Made by a program: the position numbers and the translations under genes
The notes under the pieces: model-generated
Told to the model about the DNA's origin: nothing
The model's database searches: none
Seen by the model: the letters and a program-made list of their open reading frames with translations, nothing else
Part shown: one piece after another, positions 63,333-64,000 of the stretch
How positions within the stretch are numbered: position 1 is the first letter of the stretch
Layout of the letters: each line of letters opens with the position of its first letter
From: Pyropia haitanensis
Taxonomy: Eukaryota > Rhodophyta > Bangiophyceae > Bangiales > Bangiaceae
Reading direction: 5' to 3'
Length of the DNA stretch: 64,000 nucleotides
NCBI GenBank assembly: GCA_008729055.1
Contig: SDUX01000007.1
Location: 6,544,356 to 6,608,355, forward strand

Positions 63333-64000
63333 ATGGCGCGGGGCGTGACGGGAAAGCGCAAGGAGCCCGAGCCCGACAGCCGCCCCTATGTCCGCGGCGG
63401 CAGCGGCCATGCCGCGGCTGGCGGCGCCTCGGGTGCGGGCGCCCCCCCTCCTCCCCCCCCCACCACTTGCCCCGCGGCGGCGGCGCCGACGCCCGCCGCA
63501 ACGGGGTGACGGGTGGGGCGGCAGCCGCTGCTGCCGCCGCTGCCGCAGGCGCGGCCGGCGCGGTGCCCTTCCCAGGTGCCGTGGATGGCGTCACTGGCGC
63601 CGCCGGTGGCCCCGTCGCGGCCACCGCTGCCGCTGGGGCGGCCGCGGCAGCGGCAGCGACGGATGCCGCTTCTGCTACCGCAAATGTCAATGACGTGCCG
63701 CCGCCCATTGACCTCACCACCGTCTTGCTGTCGGTGGACGGGGAGCCCGTGACGGGCCCCGTCGGCGACGATGATGTCTACTACCTGCAGCCGCGACAGG
63801 TGGTGCCGGTGAGCAAGCGCCGCCGCCCCGCCCCGCACGGCGCGTGGACGCAAGAGACGCGCGACATCCTCGGCCCCGACTCGCAGCACGCGTACGTGCA
63901 GCGGTGGGTGCGGATGACGCAGCTGGAGGCCAAGGGCGACGTGTCGTTCCGGATTGTGGTCAATGACAGCTCCCGCGACGCGATGCTCAACCTGCTCGCG
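63333..64000 (+). CDS. GCN5: GCN5-type histone acetyltransferase, N-terminal part, cut by window edge
   Basis: The catalytic subunit of SAGA-like complexes acetylates histone H3 from acetyl-CoA. The ATG at 63333 (CCCCATGGCGC) opens MARGVTGKRKEPEPDSRPYV, followed by Gly/Pro/Ala-rich sequence. One base is missing in the C runs 63441-63471; after it the frame continues through Ala-rich sequence to NVNDVPPPIDLTTVLLSVDG, PDSQHAYVQRWVRMTQLEAK and GDVSFRIVVNDSSRDAMLNL, which is the opening of the GCN5 acetyltransferase domain (the family has F-x-V-V-x-N-D-x(4)-N/M before L-x-x-L-K-N-I-F). The window ends there, so catalytic Glu, acetyl-CoA site and bromodomain are not visible. The identification rests on this short region and on the preceding linker. 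Confidence 0.72.

Noticed and set aside
1..64000. Bacterial contig or plastid DNA
   Set aside because: Genes have GT-AG introns, eukaryote-only families (TRAPPC2L, Sec1, CHO2, KDM4-like) and no operon spacing or Shine-Dalgarno pattern.

Overview
The window is nuclear DNA of a very GC-rich, intron-poor eukaryote. The best fit is a red alga of the Porphyra/Pyropia type. The evidence is eukaryotic gene content (KDM4-type demethylase, GCN5, TRAPP subunit, Sec1/Munc18, CHO2) together with plastid-lineage metabolism (APS reductase fused to glutaredoxin, plastid-type CPSase large subunit). There are few short GT-AG introns, Ala/Gly/Pro-rich low-complexity tracts, and a tRNA that appears to carry an extra intron in its D-arm, as is known from the red alga Cyanidioschyzon. 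The species assignment is inference.

Layout. 0-3 kb: 3' part of the CPSase large subunit. 3.7-4.5 kb: a fold-back/MITE-like element with 28-bp terminal inverted repeats. 5.3-7.7 kb: epoxyqueuosine reductase (QueG). 8.7-9.7 kb (-): a plastid-type membrane protein. 10.3-14.1 kb (-): an undescribed protein with seven copies of a DTLSW...QSFLV motif. 16.3-17.2 kb: organellar ribosomal protein uS9. 18.1-19.8 kb: farnesyl diphosphate synthase. 20.6-23.1 kb (-): PE N-methyltransferase. 24.9-27.0 kb (-): a three-exon C2H2 zinc-finger protein. 29.6-30.8 kb: FolD. 31.1-32.2 kb (-): ThiE/TenI-like protein. 32.55 kb: tRNA-Arg(ACG) with two introns. 33.2-34.1 kb: rhomboid protease. 35.5-38.0 kb: Sec1/Munc18. 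38.8-40.0 kb: APS reductase. 40.1-42.0 kb (-): FolC. 42.8-44.0 kb (-): an unrecognised coding region. 44.7-45.3 kb: DUF952 protein. 46.4-47.2 kb: small two-exon membrane protein. 48.7-49.6 kb: hypothetical protein with an AIQRVDT repeat. 50.6-51.6 kb (-): glycine-zipper protein. 53.0-53.9 kb: Cys-rich type I membrane protein. 55.8-60.6 kb: JmjN/JmjC demethylase. 61.2-62.9 kb (-): TRAPPC2L. 63.3 kb to the end: GCN5-type acetyltransferase, cut by the window edge.

Two patterns run through the whole window. First, almost every long G or C homopolymer inside a conserved gene breaks the reading frame, and the break is always equivalent to one missing base. This points to homopolymer compression in the assembly rather than pseudogenes or programmed frameshifting. 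Second, start codons are preceded on the coding strand by C/T-rich leaders, and many stop codons are followed by G-rich trailers, so base skew alone predicts gene strand and ends.

The genes are individually transcribed eukaryotic units, not operons. Loose functional themes are folate/one-carbon metabolism (FolD, FolC, CHO2), plastid nucleotide and sulfur metabolism (CPSase, APS reductase), membrane traffic (Sec1, TRAPPC2L), and chromatin (KDM4-like, GCN5).
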